Source: Hyphomicrobiales bacterium (GTDB taxonomy: Bacteria > Pseudomonadota > Alphaproteobacteria > Rhizobiales > Beijerinckiaceae). From it: a DNA stretch of 25,380 nucleotides. The notes below the pieces were generated by a model that saw only the letters and a program-made list of their open reading frames with translations, had not been told where the DNA came from and ran no database searches. Position numbers and translations under genes: made by a program. The DNA is taken from NCBI GenBank assembly GCA_027489835.1, contig JAIXZF010000082.1:1-25380 (forward strand), read 5' to 3'. Positions 1 through 7,429 of this stretch are shown here, piece by piece. The first letter of the stretch is position 1, and every line of letters starts with the position of its first letter.

Positions 1-13
1 CGGCTGTCAATTC

Positions 14-29
14 TCTCACGCCTATGATA
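14..29. promoter_or_regulatory. Operator-like palindrome, copy A
   Basis: TCTCACGCCTATGATA: arms TCTCA and TGATA around six bases, matching the TMTCAY-N4-RTGANA consensus shared by seven sites in this window. A TGTCA half-site lies just upstream at 5-9. It sits about 95 bases before the small terminase start, so it probably marks the promoter region of the first structural operon. The palindrome is seen directly; repressor binding is inferred. Confidence 0.55.
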
Positions 30-62
30 CGAACCGCTTCGCGCATGAGGGTTGTGCGCTGC

Positions 63-107
63 GCTCCCCCGGCATTGGCTCCCCCCTCCCGGTGGTGCCG
101 GGGGAGC
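63..107 (+). repeat. GC-rich hairpin in terS leader
   Basis: GCTCCCCCGGCA at 63-74 is a perfect inverted complement of TGCCGGGGGAGC at 96-107, giving a 12-bp stem with a 21-base loop. It ends 15 bases before the small terminase ATG and directly precedes its GAGG ribosome binding site. No T-run follows, so a classical intrinsic terminator is not clear. It could be a leader structure, an attenuator, or the terminator of a gene left of the window. Confidence 0.55.
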
Positions 108-122
108 AAAGCGAGGCGGTGG

Positions 123-563
123 ATGGCGAAGGCGGCAGCCACGAAGCGAAAGGTTATCCCGGACGCCCCGAAAAGGCCCCGCGGAAAGCCTCCGCACGTC
201 AAGGATGCCAAGATCGCCTCGATAGTCGAGTTGTGCAAAGCCATCGGCTACTCGCAGGAACAGACGGCCCTTGTGGCCACGGTTTCCGTCGAGACCCTCC
301 AGAAATACTACGCTGAGGAGTGGGAAAAGGGCGGCGCTCGCGTCAATGCCAAGATCGCCGGCAATCTGGCGACCATCGCAGCGAACCCCAGCCACCCCAA
401 GAGCGTCACCGCCGCCATCTTCTGGATGAAGGCCCGCATGGGCTGGTCGGACATGAAGATCGCCGTCAAGGCCGGCGACAGTGAGACTATGCTCGAAGGC
501 GATGAGGACATGCCGCCCATCTCCTTCACCATCAAGATCGGCGACCGGGGAGGCGAGAAGTGA
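123..563 (+). CDS. terS: Terminase small subunit
   Basis: This 146-aa protein is the probable DNA-recognition subunit that brings phage DNA to the packaging motor. After a basic, Lys/Arg-rich N-terminus there is a helix-turn-helix-like stretch with the pattern GYSQEQTALVATVSVETLQK followed by YAEEW. This is the layout common in phage TerS proteins, where a small HTH domain is followed by helices for oligomerisation. An upstream in-frame ATG at 24 would add a Pro/Arg-rich N-terminus that does not look like protein. The start at 123 has GAGG six bases upstream and begins with MAKAAATKRK. The last bases overlap the next gene by 4 nt (GTGA), the usual arrangement for terS-terL. Function rests on the HTH and the position; sequence conservation of TerS is generally weak. 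Confidence 0.8.
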   Translation: MAKAAATKRKVIPDAPKRPRGKPPHVKDAKIASIVELCKAIGYSQEQTALVATVSVETLQKYYAEEWEKGGARVNAKIAGNLATIAANPSHPKSVTAAIFWMKARMGWSDMKIAVKAGDSETMLEGDEDMPPISFTIKIGDRGGEK

Positions 564-1897
564 GCCGCCCCCACATGGTCTACGAGCGCCCGTGGCTCTA
601 CCCCAAGCAGCGCGCCGCCATCTTCGACTGCACCGACGTGGAGGGGCAGCCGTCCCGCTACGCCTTCATCGAGGCCTCGACCAAGGCCGGAAAGACCTCG
701 GCCTGCATCGCGTGGCTCTTCGAGAAGGCCATCCAAGGCAAGCGCGGGCATAATTTCTGGTGGGTCGCCCCCGTCTATGCGCAGGCGAAGATCGCCTACC
801 GGCGCATGAAGCTCGGGCTCCCCCGCGACCTCATCAAGACCAATGAGCAGGATCTCACCATCTCGCTCATCACCGGCCAAGTCATCTGGTTCAAGACGGC
901 CGAGAAGCCCGACAACCTCTACGGCGACGACGTGTATGCCGCGGTCATCGATGAGGCCTCCCGCGCCCGCGAGGAGGCTTGGCACGCGGTTCGCTCGACG
1001 CTCACCGCCACCCGCGGCCCGCTGCGCGCCATCGGCAACGTGAAGGGCCGGAAGAACTGGTTCTACCGCCTCGCCCGCATGGCTGAGGCCGGCGAAGTCG
1101 GCATGAGCTACGCCAAGCTCAACGCATGGGACGCCGTGGCCGGCGGCGTGCTGGAGAAGGCGGAGATCGAGGACGCCCAGAAGCTCCTGCCGGAGCACGT
1201 CTTCAAGGAACTCTATCTCGCCGAGGCCAGCGAGGACGAGGGCAACCCCTTCGGCTACAGCCACATCGCCGCCTGCACGGTGGAGGGCATCGCCGAGACG
1301 GAGCCCGTCGCCATCGGCGTCGATCTGGCCAAGTCCATCGATTGGACCGTGGCCATCGGGCTCGACCGGCATGGCAAGTGCTGCGGCTTCGACCGCTGGC
1401 AGAAAACCCCGTGGGACGTGACGACGGCGCGCATCGGCGACCTCATCGGCTCGGTGCCGACGCTGGCCGACAGCACGGGCGTGGGCGACCCCATCGTGGA
1501 GGCGCTCCAGAAGGGCCGCCCCTACGTGGAGGGCTTCACCTTCACCTCCGCCGGCAAGCAGCGCCTCATGGAGGGCCTCGCGCTCGCCATCCAGAGCCGG
1601 TGGATCTCGGTCCCCAAGGGGCCGATCACCGCCGAGCTTGAGCTTTTCGAATACGTCTACACCCGCAACGGCGTCCGCTACTCCGCCCCGGAGGGCTATC
1701 ACGACGACTGCGTCATGGCCCTCGCGCTAGCCGTCGAGAAGTGGCGACAGGTGAGCCCGGCCATGCGCGACGCGGTGCTCCCGCTCAGCGTGCCGAAGGC
1801 CGACGGCTGGATGGGCCGCGACGGCACCACGCGCCGCGAGGCCGACCGCTACGACGGCCCCGATTATGACATGAGCGACACGGGAGACTGGATGTGA
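560..1897 (+). CDS. terL: Terminase large subunit (ATPase and nuclease)
   Basis: This is the motor ATPase and nuclease that cuts concatemeric phage DNA and pumps it into the prohead. The Walker A-like segment EASTKAGKT is at residues 38-46 and the Walker B VYAAVIDE at 125-132. The C-terminal RNase H-like nuclease has acidic residues at D255 (AIGVDLAKS), D304 (LADSTGVGD) and D382/D383 (YHDDCVMALA). At 445 aa it is a normal length. It starts with GTG at 560, preceded by GGAGG with good spacing and overlapping the terS stop; an ATG five codons later is the alternative. Its stop overlaps the portal start by 4 nt, so the three genes are translationally coupled. Domain order and all catalytic positions expected for the family are present. 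Confidence 0.95.
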   Translation: MSRPHMVYERPWLYPKQRAAIFDCTDVEGQPSRYAFIEASTKAGKTSACIAWLFEKAIQGKRGHNFWWVAPVYAQAKIAYRRMKLGLPRDLIKTNEQDLTISLITGQVIWFKTAEKPDNLYGDDVYAAVIDEASRAREEAWHAVRSTLTATRGPLRAIGNVKGRKNWFYRLARMAEAGEVGMSYAKLNAWDAVAGGVLEKAEIEDAQKLLPEHVFKELYLAEASEDEGNPFGYSHIAACTVEGIAETEPVAIGVDLAKSIDWTVAIGLDRHGKCCGFDRWQKTPWDVTTARIGDLIGSVPTLADSTGVGDPIVEALQKGRPYVEGFTFTSAGKQRLMEGLALAIQSRWISVPKGPITAELELFEYVYTRNGVRYSAPEGYHDDCVMALALAVEKWRQVSPAMRDAVLPLSVPKADGWMGRDGTTRREADRYDGPDYDMSDTGDWM

Positions 1898-3504
1898 AGG
1901 CTCCGAAAGCCCGCTCGACCAGCAAGGTCGTCTATGATCCCGACAGCATCGGCTCGACGGGCCTCCGGCAATTCGGGGGTTTCGTCCACGAGGAATATCT
2001 CCGCGAGCTACAGGGCCTCAACGGAGCCCGTGCCTACCGCCAGATGAGCGACAACGACCCGATCATCGGGGCCGTCATCTTCGCCTTCTCGATGCTCATT
2101 CGGCAGGCCGAGTGGGCCGTGCAGGCGGTGGACGACAGCCCGGAGGGCGAAGACGCCAAGCGGTTCGTGGAGGAGGTGCTGCACGACATGAGCATGCCGT
2201 GGTCCTCGGTGATCGCGGACGCCTGCTCGATGTTCGTCTACGGCTACGCCCCGCTGGAGATCGTGTGGAAGCGCCGGATCGGCCCGCAAGAAGGCGATGG
2301 CTCGCGCCGCTCGGCCTACACGGACGGCAAGATCGGCATTCGGTCCATCTCGGTGCGCGCCCAGCCGACCGTGGTGCGGTGGGAGATCGACAACGACGAC
2401 GGCTCGATCATGGGGATGTGGCAGCAACCCTACTCGGGGCCTCAGGTCTACATTCCCATCGAGAAGCTGCTCCTCTTCCGCACCTCCGAGGAGCGCATGA
2501 ACCCGGAGGGCCGCTCGGTCCTGCGCAACGCCTATCGGCCGTGGTTCTACAAGACCAAGATCGAGAACATCGAGGCCATCGGCGTCGAGCGCGATCTTGC
2601 CGGTCTGCCGGTGGCGCGCATCCCGGGCTCCTTCCTCAGCGCCTCCGCGGACGTGCGCGAGAAGCGCGTGCTCGCGCAGTACCAGAACCTCGTCACCACC
2701 ATCAGGCGCGACCAGCGCGAGGGCATCGTCCTGCCCTCCGACACGGACGCCAACGGCAACAAGCTCTTCGACCTCACGCTGCTCTCGACCGCGGGCTCGC
2801 GCTCCTTCGACACGACCAAGATCGTGGATCGCTACGACCGGGCCATCGCGACCTCGGTGCTCGCCGACTTCATCTTCCTCGGGCAGAACGCGGTGGGCTC
2901 CTTCGCGCTCTCCTCGGACAAGACGGCGCTCTTCGCATCGGCGCTCGGCGGCTTCCTCAAGGCCATGGCCGACGTGGTGAACCGCCACCTCCTGCCGCGG
3001 GTCTGGTCGCTCAACGCCTTCGAGCCGGCGATGATGCCCAAGGTCGTCCCGGGCGATCTGGAGCACCCCAACCTCGCGGAGCTTGGCGACTTCATCCAGA
3101 AGCTCACCGGGGCCGGCGCTACGCTCTTCCCCGACCGGGAACTGGAGAACGCCCTGCGCAGCGCCGCAGGCCTGCCAGAGGCCCCGGAGGATGGCATGGC
3201 GATGGACCCCGCCGAGGAGGCGGAGCTTCGCGCCGAGGCCCAGCGCACGGCTGCCATGGGGGTCGCGCCGGTCGATCCCAATGCCGACCCGGAGGCCGAC
3301 CCCGAAGAGGAGGAGGCGGTGGGCAAGCGCCGGCCGCAGCGCGTCCGCAAGAGCGTCTCCTACGACGAGCGGGGCCGGATCTCAGTCATCCAAGAGGAGG
3401 CAGACATGGAGCCCGGTTCTCCGGCTCGCCCGCTGGCGCGCAAAGAAATCATCTACGACGAGCGCGGCTTCATCGCCCGCATCGATGAGGAGGTGCTGTC
3501 GTGA
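1894..3504 (+). CDS. Portal protein (DUF935/Mu gp29-like)
   Basis: This 536-aa protein is the probable portal, the dodecameric channel at the capsid vertex that docks terminase and tail. The N-terminal region NDPIIGAVIFAFSMLIRQAEW and the following EDAKRFVEEVLHDM, FVYGYAPLEIVWKRR and RNAYRPWFYK stretches match the pattern of DUF935-type portals. The position directly after terL supports this. It starts at GTG 1894 in a GTGA overlap with the terL stop. The C-terminal tail is acidic and carries two copies of a short motif, VSYDERGRI and IIYDERGFI, each followed by a hydrophobic/acidic strand. The role of these repeats is unknown. Its own end overlaps the next gene by 4 nt. Confidence 0.9.
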   Translation: MKAPKARSTSKVVYDPDSIGSTGLRQFGGFVHEEYLRELQGLNGARAYRQMSDNDPIIGAVIFAFSMLIRQAEWAVQAVDDSPEGEDAKRFVEEVLHDMSMPWSSVIADACSMFVYGYAPLEIVWKRRIGPQEGDGSRRSAYTDGKIGIRSISVRAQPTVVRWEIDNDDGSIMGMWQQPYSGPQVYIPIEKLLLFRTSEERMNPEGRSVLRNAYRPWFYKTKIENIEAIGVERDLAGLPVARIPGSFLSASADVREKRVLAQYQNLVTTIRRDQREGIVLPSDTDANGNKLFDLTLLSTAGSRSFDTTKIVDRYDRAIATSVLADFIFLGQNAVGSFALSSDKTALFASALGGFLKAMADVVNRHLLPRVWSLNAFEPAMMPKVVPGDLEHPNLAELGDFIQKLTGAGATLFPDRELENALRSAAGLPEAPEDGMAMDPAEEAELRAEAQRTAAMGVAPVDPNADPEADPEEEEAVGKRRPQRVRKSVSYDERGRISVIQEEADMEPGSPARPLARKEIIYDERGFIARIDEEVLS

Positions 3505-3890
3505 TCGTCTACAGCACCGAGGGCGCTCGGATCATCCTTCAGGCCATCACCTACCAAGCCGCCGAGATCGGCCTCTTCATCGAGGACGCGGATCTCGAAG
3601 CGGCGACGGTGCGCGGCTCTGACGTGAAGGAGCCCCGCATCAAGGGCTATGAGCGCCAGACCCTCCGCCCTTCCGATTGGCGCATTGACGATGCGCTCTC
3701 GGCATCAAGTCACTCGAAAGTAGTCTTCGACTTCTCCGCCCCTCCGGGCGTGCTCTACGGCTACTTCGTCGTGAAGACGACAGGAGAAATCCTGTTTTCC
3801 GAAAGGTTCCAGCGCCCGTTCGACTTCTCTGAATTCGGCGGTCGCATCGGAATTATCCCCACACTACGCCTGCGCAACAAGGAGGCTTAA
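3501..3890 (+). CDS. Hypothetical phage structural protein
   Basis: This 129-aa protein has no catalytic motif that I can identify. It is rich in beta-strand-like segments, especially the C-terminal half (VVFDFSAPPGVLYGYFVV, then GEILFSERF). Small proteins with an LYGYFV...L..ERF pattern are frequent between portal and tail genes in related phages, so a virion component such as a decoration or connector part is plausible. It starts at GTG 3501 overlapping the portal stop (GTGA) and is followed without gap by the next ATG. Function is not established from the sequence. Confidence 0.75.
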   Translation: MIVYSTEGARIILQAITYQAAEIGLFIEDADLEAATVRGSDVKEPRIKGYERQTLRPSDWRIDDALSASSHSKVVFDFSAPPGVLYGYFVVKTTGEILFSERFQRPFDFSEFGGRIGIIPTLRLRNKEA

Positions 3891-4595
3891 ATGACCGACA
3901 AGCATACCGCCGAGGCCGCCGCGGCTCAGGCTCACTCCGACGCTGCCATCGCTCGCAGCGCCATCCACACCGAGGACGTGTTCGCCCGCGGCCACTATGC
4001 GGTCGAGTGCATCGGCCCGCGCGAGGATCGCCGCGAGGAGTACATCGCGCTGCGCGCGCGGTGGGAGGCTGCCGTCCTCCACGATGAGGTCACGCTGGCC
4101 GAGGCGCTGCGCGCCGAAATGGCCACCATGGAAGAGGTCAAGTGGACGGACGAGATCGAGAACCTCGTCACCAACGTCGGCAAGATCGACCTCCTCGACA
4201 AGTTCCTCTCGGGCTCCGCCTACACCGCGGCGTGGTTCCTCGGGCTGGTCGATGGCGGCTCCACGCCGACCTACAACGCGGCCGACACGGCGGCTTCGCA
4301 TGCCGGCTGGACCGAGAGCGCGGCCTACTCCAACTCGACCCGGCCCGCGGCCTCCTTCGGCAGCGCGACGGCCTCGGGTGGCGGCTCTGGCACCCCCGGC
4401 ACGGGCTCCAAGGTCACCTCGGCCACGGCCTTCAACATCAACGCGACGGCGACCATCGCCGGCTGCTTCCTGATCTCCAACTCGACCAAGAGCGGCACGA
4501 CGGGCGTCCTGTACTCCAACGGCTCGTTCTCCGGCGGCAACCGCTCGGTGGTCAACGGCGACACCCTCAACGTCACCTATACGGCTCAGGCGTAA
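3891..4595 (+). CDS. Phage virion structural protein with Ser/Thr-rich C-terminus
   Basis: This is a 234-aa protein. Residues about 1-80 are charged and helical. Then comes TNVGKIDLLDKFLSGSAYTA followed by AWFLGLVDGGSTPTYN, a motif that recurs in many phage particle proteins of siphoviruses and podoviruses. The C-terminal 110 residues are Gly, Ser, Thr and Asn rich and look like a beta-sandwich domain (ATIAGCFLI, TGVLYSNGSFSGG). A role as a tail or head surface component is likely but the exact position in the particle is unknown. The ATG follows the previous TAA directly and has GGAGG five bases upstream. Confidence 0.75.
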   Translation: MTDKHTAEAAAAQAHSDAAIARSAIHTEDVFARGHYAVECIGPREDRREEYIALRARWEAAVLHDEVTLAEALRAEMATMEEVKWTDEIENLVTNVGKIDLLDKFLSGSAYTAAWFLGLVDGGSTPTYNAADTAASHAGWTESAAYSNSTRPAASFGSATASGGGSGTPGTGSKVTSATAFNINATATIAGCFLISNSTKSGTTGVLYSNGSFSGGNRSVVNGDTLNVTYTAQA

Positions 4596-4624
4596 GCCCG
4601 GCCCTAACGCAAAAGGAGCAATCC

Positions 4625-4807
4625 ATGGCGACTTTCAACAAAGGCGACCTCGTGCGCCAGAAGGTTCCGGTCATCGAGGGAGAGGTGATCGGGGCGGAAC
4701 TCGACCAGACCACGCTCAAGATCGTCTATCTCGTGCAGTGGACCGACGCCGAGGGCGAGACGACCATGCGCTACTTCTCGGCGGAAGACCTCGAAGCTAT
4801 CGCCTGA
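4625..4807 (+). CDS. Small hypothetical phage protein (60 aa)
   Basis: The 60-aa product begins MATFNKGDLVRQKVPVIEGE and reads as a compact SH3-like beta-barrel: GDLVRQK, VIGAELD, IVYLVQWTD and an acidic end. Such short KGDLV...V.W.D proteins often sit among phage particle genes, but no specific function can be assigned. The start is fixed by AAAGGAG six bases upstream. A longer in-frame reading extending back into the previous gene is Arg-rich and is rejected. The next gene begins ten bases after the stop. Confidence 0.75.
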   Translation: MATFNKGDLVRQKVPVIEGEVIGAELDQTTLKIVYLVQWTDAEGETTMRYFSAEDLEAIA

Positions 4808-4817
4808 GGAGGCCTCC

Positions 4818-5180
4818 ATGCCTGCCGCATTCTTTGCGGATCGCGTGAAGGACACGACCACGACGACGGGGGCCGGGAGCATCACGCTTGCCGGCTCCCC
4901 GCCGACGGGGTTTCAGGCCTTCAGCGCCGCGTTCGCCATCAACGCATCGTTCTTCTACTGCATAGCCGGCGGCTCGCAGTGGGAAGTCGGGCGCGGCTAC
5001 CTCTCGGGCGCGACTACGCTGGTGCGCGACGCGGTGCTGGGGTCGAGCAATGCCGGGGCGCTGGTCAACTTCTCGGCAGGCTCGAAAGACGTCTTCGTCA
5101 CCATCCCCGCCTTCAACGCGGAGCGCATGGGGCTCAACGGGCGCATCAACGCCCGCATCCTTGGCAACATTCTGACGTGA
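4818..5180 (+). CDS. Phage virion protein with ADRVKDTTTT N-terminus
   Basis: This 120-aa protein opens with ADRVKDTTTTTGAGSITLAG and ends with a strand-rich part (TTLVRDAVLGSSN, VNFSAGSKDVFVTIPA). This arrangement is widespread in phage tail-tip or tail-fibre regions, often as a free small protein and sometimes as the N-terminal part of fibres. It is predicted to be a beta-structured particle component, but its partner is unknown. The ATG has GGAGG five bases upstream. It lies in a run of small structural genes leading to the glycine-rich proteins. Confidence 0.75.
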   Translation: MPAAFFADRVKDTTTTTGAGSITLAGSPPTGFQAFSAAFAINASFFYCIAGGSQWEVGRGYLSGATTLVRDAVLGSSNAGALVNFSAGSKDVFVTIPAFNAERMGLNGRINARILGNILT

Positions 5181-5187
5181 GGCACCT

Positions 5188-5610
5188 ATGGGCGCGAACA
5201 TTGATCCCATCTACACGCGCGTCGGCGATATCCAGTTCGCCACGCTCGCGGCGGGTGCAAACAACACGGCCGACGGCACCTCCGGCACCAAAGCCTTCGT
5301 CTTCACAGCAGACGCCACGAATGGCGGCTTCGTCCGCGAGATCCGATGCAAGCCCGCCCCCGGCACGACCACCACGGTCACGGCGGTGCGCGTCTGGTTG
5401 AACAACGGAAGCTCCGACACGGTGGCCGCCAACAACATCCTGTTGGGCGACTTCACGATGCCGGCGTTCACCGCCAGCGCGGCGGCGGCGTCCGTTGATA
5501 TCGTCTATGCCCTGAATATGGCGCTCCCGCCCGGCTATCGCATCTTCGTGACGACGGCCCAGACGGCGACCGGAACGCTGCACTTCTCCTGCATCGGCGG
5601 CAAATACTAA
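5188..5610 (+). CDS. Hypothetical phage virion protein
   Basis: A 140-aa protein rich in Thr, Ala and Asn with alternating hydrophobic strands (GFVREIRCK, TAVRVWLNNGS, ILLGDFTMPAF, YRIFVTTAQ). The pattern is that of a single beta-sandwich domain of the kind used in phage tail or decoration proteins. There is no enzyme signature. It starts 7 bases after the previous stop with a GAGG ribosome binding site and ends just before the first glycine-rich gene, suggesting it belongs to the same particle-surface module. Confidence 0.7.
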   Translation: MGANIDPIYTRVGDIQFATLAAGANNTADGTSGTKAFVFTADATNGGFVREIRCKPAPGTTTTVTAVRVWLNNGSSDTVAANNILLGDFTMPAFTASAAAASVDIVYALNMALPPGYRIFVTTAQTATGTLHFSCIGGKY

Positions 5611-5621
5611 GGCATCTCCCG

Positions 5622-6518
5622 ATGTATGTGCCCTTTGACGCTGTAGGCGCAAAGCAGCGGCTCGTTCTGACGGGTCGCAGCGGCACCTTTCTGTTCAAGA
5701 AGCCTGACGGTTGCGGCATCATCTTCGGCTTCCTGCTCAGTGCTGGCGGTGGAGGCGGCGCGGGCTGGACCGGCGCGTCTGGGGCCGCGCGAGGCGGCGG
5801 CGGTGGTGGTGGAGGTGGCGCGATGCTGTCCTTCGTTTGCCCCGCTCAGTTCTTCCCGGACGAGGCGATCATCAGGGTCGGTCAAGGCGGCGCTGGAGGG
5901 CAGACCACGCCCAGCGTCGTGGCTGCCGGTGGTGGTGGTCAGACGGTACTTGTCACCGCCAACCAAAACCGCACGTTGCTCCTCCTCGTCGGCGGAAACC
6001 CCGGTGGCAATGGGAGCGCCTCTGGCGGCGGCGCTTTTGGCGCGGCTGGCACTCTGGACACAGGCGTCTCCAACCCCTTCCTGAATGCGTGCTGCATTCG
6101 ATCTGCGATCAACAGCGGTAGCTCTCAGGGCGGCGGCGCTCAGACAGGAGCCGCAGGCGGCCAAGGAGCCACATCGGCATTGTTTGGCTGTGCTGGGGGC
6201 TCTGGCGGCGCTGGCGTTGGAACCACCGACACGGCCTTCAACGGTGGGGCGACGCCCGCGAACTCAGCCTTCCCCTTGTTTTCCAACATCGCAGGGGGCG
6301 TTGCTGGAGGCGCTGTAGATGGCGTTGGCGGGCTCTATGCGGATCGGCCTCTCACCATCTCAACAGCCGGAGCCGGCGGGGCTTCGTCTGGAACGGGGGC
6401 GGGTGGCGTGGGCGGCAACGGTGGGATCGCCTGCGGTGGCGGTGGCGGTGGCGGTGGCGTTACGGGTGGCGGCGGTGGCGCTGGTGGCCCCGGCCTTGCC
6501 ATGTTCTGGTGGGTCTGA
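5622..6518 (+). CDS. Glycine-rich virion surface protein, paralog 1
   Basis: This is a 298-aa protein, the first of three tandem paralogs. A short N-terminal domain carries an FLFKKPDGCG motif and a hydrophobic strand leading into GGGGGAG. A conserved strand pair follows (MLSFVCPAQFFPDEAIIRVG), then long Gly/Ala-rich segments. The end matches the other two copies: NGGIACGGG through PGLAMFWWV. The arrangement of polyglycine around v.P....i.VG.GG resembles glycine-rich domains in phage tail adhesins, where polyglycine helices pack into a sandwich. A host-binding or particle-surface role is inferred. No strong ribosome binding site is visible. Confidence 0.75.
   Translation: MYVPFDAVGAKQRLVLTGRSGTFLFKKPDGCGIIFGFLLSAGGGGGAGWTGASGAARGGGGGGGGGAMLSFVCPAQFFPDEAIIRVGQGGAGGQTTPSVVAAGGGGQTVLVTANQNRTLLLLVGGNPGGNGSASGGGAFGAAGTLDTGVSNPFLNACCIRSAINSGSSQGGGAQTGAAGGQGATSALFGCAGGSGGAGVGTTDTAFNGGATPANSAFPLFSNIAGGVAGGAVDGVGGLYADRPLTISTAGAGGASSGTGAGGVGGNGGIACGGGGGGGGVTGGGGGAGGPGLAMFWWV
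6435..6458 (+). repeat. GGTGGC hexamer repeat, four perfect units
   Basis: Four exact tandem copies of GGTGGC encode part of the C-terminal polyglycine of glycine-rich paralog 1. Changes by whole units would keep frame and alter the length of the polyglycine segment by two residues each. Confidence 0.85.
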
Positions 6519-6521
6519 GCC

Positions 6522-7427
6522 ATGAGCTATCCGTTCGATGATCTGACCAATCTTTTCGGCCAGATGAAGAAGGTCGCCGTCTTCACGAACGAAGGCAGCG
6601 GAGCGTTAAACGCGCATAGCTTCGTCAAGCCGCCGGAGGCAAAGTTCTTCTTCTTCTTGCTTCAGGGGGCCGGAGGGGGCGGTGGTGGCGGCTTCACAGG
6701 AGCGACAGCCGTTCGTCGTCCGGGTGGCGGCGGTGGCGGCGGCGGAGCCGTACTCAAGGTCTTTCTCCCGGCTTTCCTCGTCCCAGAACGGATGACCGTT
6801 CAGGGTGGTATCGCTGGAGTAGGTGGAGCGGCGGGGTCTCCCGGCGCGGCTGGCACAGCCGGAGGCTCGGCAACCATTCTTTCGCTTGAGCAGTCCGTCT
6901 TTCTGACGGCGAACGGCGGTGGTGGTGGCGGTGCCGCTGGTGCGGCTGCCGCAGGCTCGGCAGGCGCAGCGGGCTCGGTTTCCGCCTTTTCCCGCTCTCA
7001 TGAGCGAGGTGGATTTGCCTCCGGTCTGACGGGCGGCGCGGGCGGCGCGGGTGCCGCGGCCTCAACAACCACGGCGGGCGCTGCCGGCGCGGCTGTGGTG
7101 AACTACGCGGGCCATGGTGGGGGTGGCGGTGGCGGCGCGACCACGGGCAATGCCAATGCCAACGGCGGAAACGGGGCCTCTCAGATCGCGACACTTCTTC
7201 CTACTCCCTCGGCCGTAGCAACGTCAGACGGGTCAAATGGAGCCACGGTCTTCGTCCCGCACCTGTTCGCATCGAGTGGGGCAGGCGGTAGCGGCAACGC
7301 AGCGGGTACGGGCGGCAACGGCGGCAAGGGTGGCATCGGCTGTGGTGGCGGCGGTGGCGCTGGTGGCATCACGGGCGGCAACGGCGGCAATGGCGGCCCC
7401 GGCCTCGTCCTGATTGCGTGGGGTTGA
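6522..7427 (+). CDS. Glycine-rich virion surface protein, paralog 2
   Basis: This 301-aa protein has the same plan as its neighbours. The N-terminal domain ends in FVKPPEAKFFFFLLQGAGGG, a conserved strand pair follows (AVLKVFLPAFLVPERMTVQG), then alternating Gly/Ala-rich segments with an insert around FSRSHERGGFASG. The C-terminus reads GGKGGIGCGGGG through PGLVLIAWG. It starts 3 bases after the previous stop. The central Gly-rich arrangement differs from paralog 1 while the two ends are conserved, as expected if the ends are structural and the middle is variable. Surface or adhesin role is inferred. Confidence 0.75.
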   Translation: MSYPFDDLTNLFGQMKKVAVFTNEGSGALNAHSFVKPPEAKFFFFLLQGAGGGGGGGFTGATAVRRPGGGGGGGGAVLKVFLPAFLVPERMTVQGGIAGVGGAAGSPGAAGTAGGSATILSLEQSVFLTANGGGGGGAAGAAAAGSAGAAGSVSAFSRSHERGGFASGLTGGAGGAGAAASTTTAGAAGAAVVNYAGHGGGGGGGATTGNANANGGNGASQIATLLPTPSAVATSDGSNGATVFVPHLFASSGAGGSGNAAGTGGNGGKGGIGCGGGGGAGGITGGNGGNGGPGLVLIAWG

Positions 7428-7429
7428 AC

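Noticed and set aside
24..122. N-terminal extension of the small terminase
   Set aside because: The residues are Arg/Pro/Ser-rich and lie across the hairpin; the ATG at 123 has a proper ribosome binding site.
308..1702. 464-codon minus-strand frame opposite terS and terL
   Set aside because: Composition is Ala/Gly/Leu/Arg-rich without domains. The opposite strand encodes clear terminase motifs.
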